Position numbers and translations under genes: made by a program. From NCBI GenBank assembly GCA_020881915.1, contig JAJFPB010000004.1, forward strand, positions 3,844,001-3,908,000: a DNA stretch of 64,000 nt, given 5' to 3'. This document shows, one piece after another, positions 61,340-64,000 of this stretch. The stretch is from Paramyrothecium sp. XJ0827. Taxonomy: Eukaryota > Ascomycota > Sordariomycetes > Hypocreales > Stachybotryaceae. The notes beneath the pieces are model-generated. The model was not told the origin of the DNA and searched no databases. It saw only the letters and a list, made by a program, of their open reading frames with translations. How positions within the stretch are numbered: the first letter of the stretch is position 1; each line of letters starts with the position of its first letter.

Positions 61340-62227
61340 TTAGTGGTGCTTGTCCGGGGGCCCGTATCGGCTGGACACAAATACAAAGGAAGCGTTCTCC
61401 CGATCCCTGAGGAACCCCTCCACCTGCTCCTCCCGGCTCCGCCTCTGCGCCGCCATGGCCGACTTCTGCACGTCGGCGGCGACGTGGGTGTGCTGGCGGT
61501 CGAGCTGCTCCATGTACTGCGAGCCGATGTTGTCGGCGCGGCTCATCTGGGCAAAGGCGCCGATCATGCACAGCGCGACCACGAGGGTCGCGAAGACGCC
61601 GTTGGACATGTAGACAGGCTCGGCGCGCTTGCCGTCGCGGCGCTCGTGCCAGCGCTCCCAGTCCTCCCAGGTGGCGTTGCCGGCGGCGCTGTTCTCGCGG
61701 TACCGCCAGAGGTGGTCCTGGTAGCGGACCGACTCGTTGACGGTCGGGGTGCGGGTGCCGGTCCAGCCGACGCCCTGGGCGTCGTACAGGCGGCGCTTGG
61801 TCGGGTCGCTGAGCAGGTCGTTGGCGGCGACGAGGAGCCGGTAGCGCTCCAGCCGGACGGCCTGCGGGACGTGGTTGAGCGTGGTGCAGTGGTCGTGCTT
61901 GTCCGGGTGGTAGAGCTTGACGAGCTCGTAGAAGCGCTTCTTCGTGTAGGGGGTGCCCTGGCTCATGCCAAAGATGTCATAGGGCGTCGGATTGGGGCCC
62001 TTGGGCCAGGAGGATGCATCTTTCGACGAGGCGGTGCTTGCTCGCCAGTCATTCACCGTTGCGTAGCCTCGCGTTCCTGAAAGAAGCGGGCATGATGGCG
62101 GCTGAGGAAGCCGTGCGGCAGGGGCCGGGCCTGTCGATGACGTTGACGCTGTCCAGGAGCCGAGGCGGTGCGAGGTCCTACAGTAGGTAAAGCAGGCAGC
62201 GGTGGACGCAGTCTTCTTCAGGAGCAT
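61340..62227 (-). CDS. JID1: Mitochondrial J-domain membrane protein (Jid1-like)
   Basis: A 295-aa DnaJ-domain co-chaperone expected to stimulate an Hsp70 at the mitochondrial inner membrane. One exon. From the start chosen (62227), MLLKKTASTAACFTYCRTSHR and the following Ser/Arg stretch to SGTRGYATVNDW look like a presequence. The J-domain begins NPTPYDIFGMSQGTPYTKKRF and has the HPD motif at 108-110 (LYHPDKHDH), then YRLLVAANDLLSDPTKRRLYD. A single membrane span NGVFATLVVALCMIGAFAQM lies at about 212-229, followed by a coiled, basic C-terminal tail. An in-frame ATG at 62431 would add 68 residues of less convincing sequence. Yeast Jid1 shares this order of J-domain then transmembrane segment; the symbol is assigned by that similarity. 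Confidence 0.85.
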   Translation of the reverse strand: MLLKKTASTAACFTYCRTSHRLGSWTASTSSTGPAPAARLPQPPSCPLLSGTRGYATVNDWRASTASSKDASSWPKGPNPTPYDIFGMSQGTPYTKKRFYELVKLYHPDKHDHCTTLNHVPQAVRLERYRLLVAANDLLSDPTKRRLYDAQGVGWTGTRTPTVNESVRYQDHLWRYRENSAAGNATWEDWERWHERRDGKRAEPVYMSNGVFATLVVALCMIGAFAQMSRADNIGSQYMEQLDRQHTHVAADVQKSAMAAQRRSREEQVEGFLRDRENASFVFVSSRYGPPDKHH

Positions 62228-63967
62228 CGTCGAGAGTGATGCCAGTCGGCGCTCGGGAGGTCGAGCATGTTCGACGAACGGGGTTTGTCGGTGGCGATGG
62301 TCGATGTGTCGCGTGAGCCAGAGTGCACCATTGAGCGTGGGCAGGATGCGGCGGAGGTGTGGAATCACCAAGATCCCCACTTGCGGGAGCCGGAGTCCGC
62401 CCGCCGTTATCGATAAGCCGGGGCAGGCCAATGCATGGTAGCGTGCTTAGTCACTCTTCTTCACTGGATCTCACCTGGACCTTTGGACCCAACCCGCTGA
62501 TGGCATACAACCTACCGTGTCTGGGTAAACTGACACCGCGGCTCCCTAGTAGCTGCTTTGACTATCCACAGGGCTAACTGGTAAGCAGGGTCCATATCTG
62601 GCAGAGCTGTTCTTGAGGCTCAAAGCTTTTTGATTTTTGGGTCCTTTATGTCAAGACCCTCGGAGTATCATGCTGGTTATACCCGCTAAGTCGAAAGCAA
62701 ACAAGATGGCCAAAACCTTCAACCTTCGCCTCGAGACTACTCAGCTGGCCTCTACGCTACGTAGACTGATCATTTCCTAGCACCGGGTGAAAGGATCGGG
62801 AATCTTGTGATGTTTGTAACGACGTCGTCCGACATGTTCATACTCCCCAATGAGTTTGTTCGCAAACGCAGTTTTCATTCATTCTTTCTTCTCGTGGGCG
62901 CTGTAACGGATAGGCGGATGGCGCATCCGCACCGGCGGGGTCTGAAGAACTGCGGGTAAACGGACTCTTTCAGACCAATTTGACCATGGCTTGCCAGACG
63001 AAGTATTCCGATGCGTAGCCATTGCACCCGTCAGCTGCACATCTCGTCCTGTCATTGACGTCGATCCCTGACGATGCCCAGGTTGTAGGAGTTCCTAATC
63101 CCCGATCCAGTGTCGTCCATCCCGACTTCAAAGCCGGGGGCCAGCTGTGAACGACCACGCGCCAGCTTCCAAACCGTTCAAGTGTATTTGGAATTCGTCA
63201 TCGGAAGCGAAGAAACGCCAACCGAGCAGTGACCCCTTGGGTCCTTTCCGAAAATCTGAGCGTGACCCCGGGAATCTCGAGAATTAGGTTCATCATGACG
63301 AACTGTTCCTCGACTGCACGACGTAATGATGGCGCGCGCGCCGCCCACCCATTGGCCGGACCGCACTCAGTGACGCCGGCACTTCTGCCCTCCGGCCAAC
63401 GACCCGTTCCACTTTTCCCTGTGCCGTTTCCCGAAGCTGCCGGCCCCTGGCCAATCAGGCCCCGCCCGCGCTGGACCATCCCACACAGCTTCAACTTGGA
63501 GGGTTGACCACAGCACTATCAAGCGCTCATCCGCGGACCCAAGCAACCCTCGGACAGCAAAATGAATGACAGGCGCTCAACTTTTCCCCAAAGTCAATGG
63601 TTGCTCCCGCTTAGGGACATGCTTAACCCCGCATGACCGGGCGCTTCTTGCCGATTCGGGTAACATTCCTGGGGAGGCCATGTGGATTAGGTCGAGCGGA
63701 GGTTTCGGGGCGACGTGCTACGGTAAGGTAGGTAAGGTAAGGTAGGCCATGCTCTTGTCGGTTGCAGGAGTCGAGGAAGGACGTCAGAGAGCTGGCGGCT
63801 GCCAGTTGTTAGTGCTGAGGCTCCTGTGTATAAGAAGGAAACGGAACCCTCATGTTGGGCGTTGTATGAGACGTCTGCTGCTCTTCTAGTTATCAGATCA
63901 ATCCTCGTATTTCAAAGCGTCTTTCTTCAGATATACTACTTTTCGACCGAGTTTCGACCACGCAAAT
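62228..63967. promoter_or_regulatory. 1.7 kb divergent region, Jid1-like / right-end gene
   Basis: No gene was recognised. Two CCAAT-box sequences in opposite orientation occur at 63351-63355 (attgg) and 63451-63455 (ccaat), the latter next to GC-rich sequence. A GGTAA/GGTA direct-repeat run is at 63722-63745, and a TATA-like gtataagaa near 63827-63835 sits 130-140 bp before the last ATG. Confidence 0.5.
63722..63745. repeat. GGTA(A) short tandem repeats in promoter
   Basis: Five GGTA units with spacings of 5, 4, 5 and 5 bases, about 225-245 bp upstream of the right-end gene start. Confidence 0.75.
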
Positions 63968-64000
63968 ATGGCTTCTACCAACCCCAACCACCCCCAGCAT
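63968..64000 (+). CDS. Start of a protein gene cut by the window edge
   Basis: Only 11 codons (MASTNPNHPQH) are visible. The support is indirect: a clean ATG in a good context (aatATGG), a TATA-like element and CCAAT boxes upstream at suitable distances, and a pyrimidine-rich leader just before it. The product cannot be named. Confidence 0.45.
   Translation, partial: MASTNPNHPQH

Noticed and set aside
61343..62080. 245-codon plus-strand frame over the J-domain gene
   Set aside because: Antisense shadow. The minus strand carries HPD, presequence and membrane span.

Overview
The window is nuclear DNA from a filamentous ascomycete (Pezizomycotina, most likely a Sordariomycete). The evidence is short 50-80 bp introns with GT...AG borders, a HET-domain gene, a single-domain isocyanide synthase, and fungal-type versions of SPT7, NAB3, AUR1, GRC3 and RPA34.5. 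I do not assign a genus. Eighteen protein genes can be modelled in full or nearly so, and one more enters at each end of the window. All exon joins were read by hand and checked for frame, so borders are predictions until RNA-seq confirms them.

Left part (1-6.8 kb): a flavin-dependent phenol hydroxylase-type monooxygenase runs off the left edge on the minus strand. It is followed by GRC3 (minus, pre-rRNA 5'-kinase), which is divergent from RPA34.5 (plus, RNA polymerase I subunit) across about 500 bp. Both of these act in rRNA production. A 5.6 kb stretch without recognisable genes then leads to AUR1 (inositol phosphorylceramide synthase).

Middle (12-44 kb): this is dense housekeeping sequence. 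It holds AUR1, a calmodulin-dependent kinase, a mitochondrial GGQ peptidyl-tRNA hydrolase, NAB3, a ferric reductase-like protein, cytosolic serine hydroxymethyltransferase, SPT7 (SAGA), a small VanZ-like membrane protein, prefoldin subunit 3, a large mitochondrial protein of unknown function, and a secreted proline/threonine-rich protein with a six-cysteine CBM19-like domain.

Accessory-looking segment (about 44.5-55.9 kb): gene density falls. It holds a HET-domain protein with an N-terminal membrane anchor, a 67-bp tandem duplication directly upstream of it, AT-rich sequence, a cinnamyl-type zinc alcohol dehydrogenase, and a stand-alone isocyanide synthase (DIT1/PvcA family). This segment is the most interesting part of the window. 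The isocyanide synthase has no P450, dioxygenase or transcription-factor partner within 2 kb on either side, and its nearest enzyme neighbour is the dehydrogenase.

Right part (56-64 kb): a UBP2-type ubiquitin protease, a mitochondrial enoyl-CoA/methylglutaconyl-CoA hydratase, a mitochondrial J-domain membrane protein, a 1.7 kb promoter-like stretch, and the first 11 codons of a gene that leaves the window. No complete tRNA, rRNA, intact transposon or CRISPR array was found.
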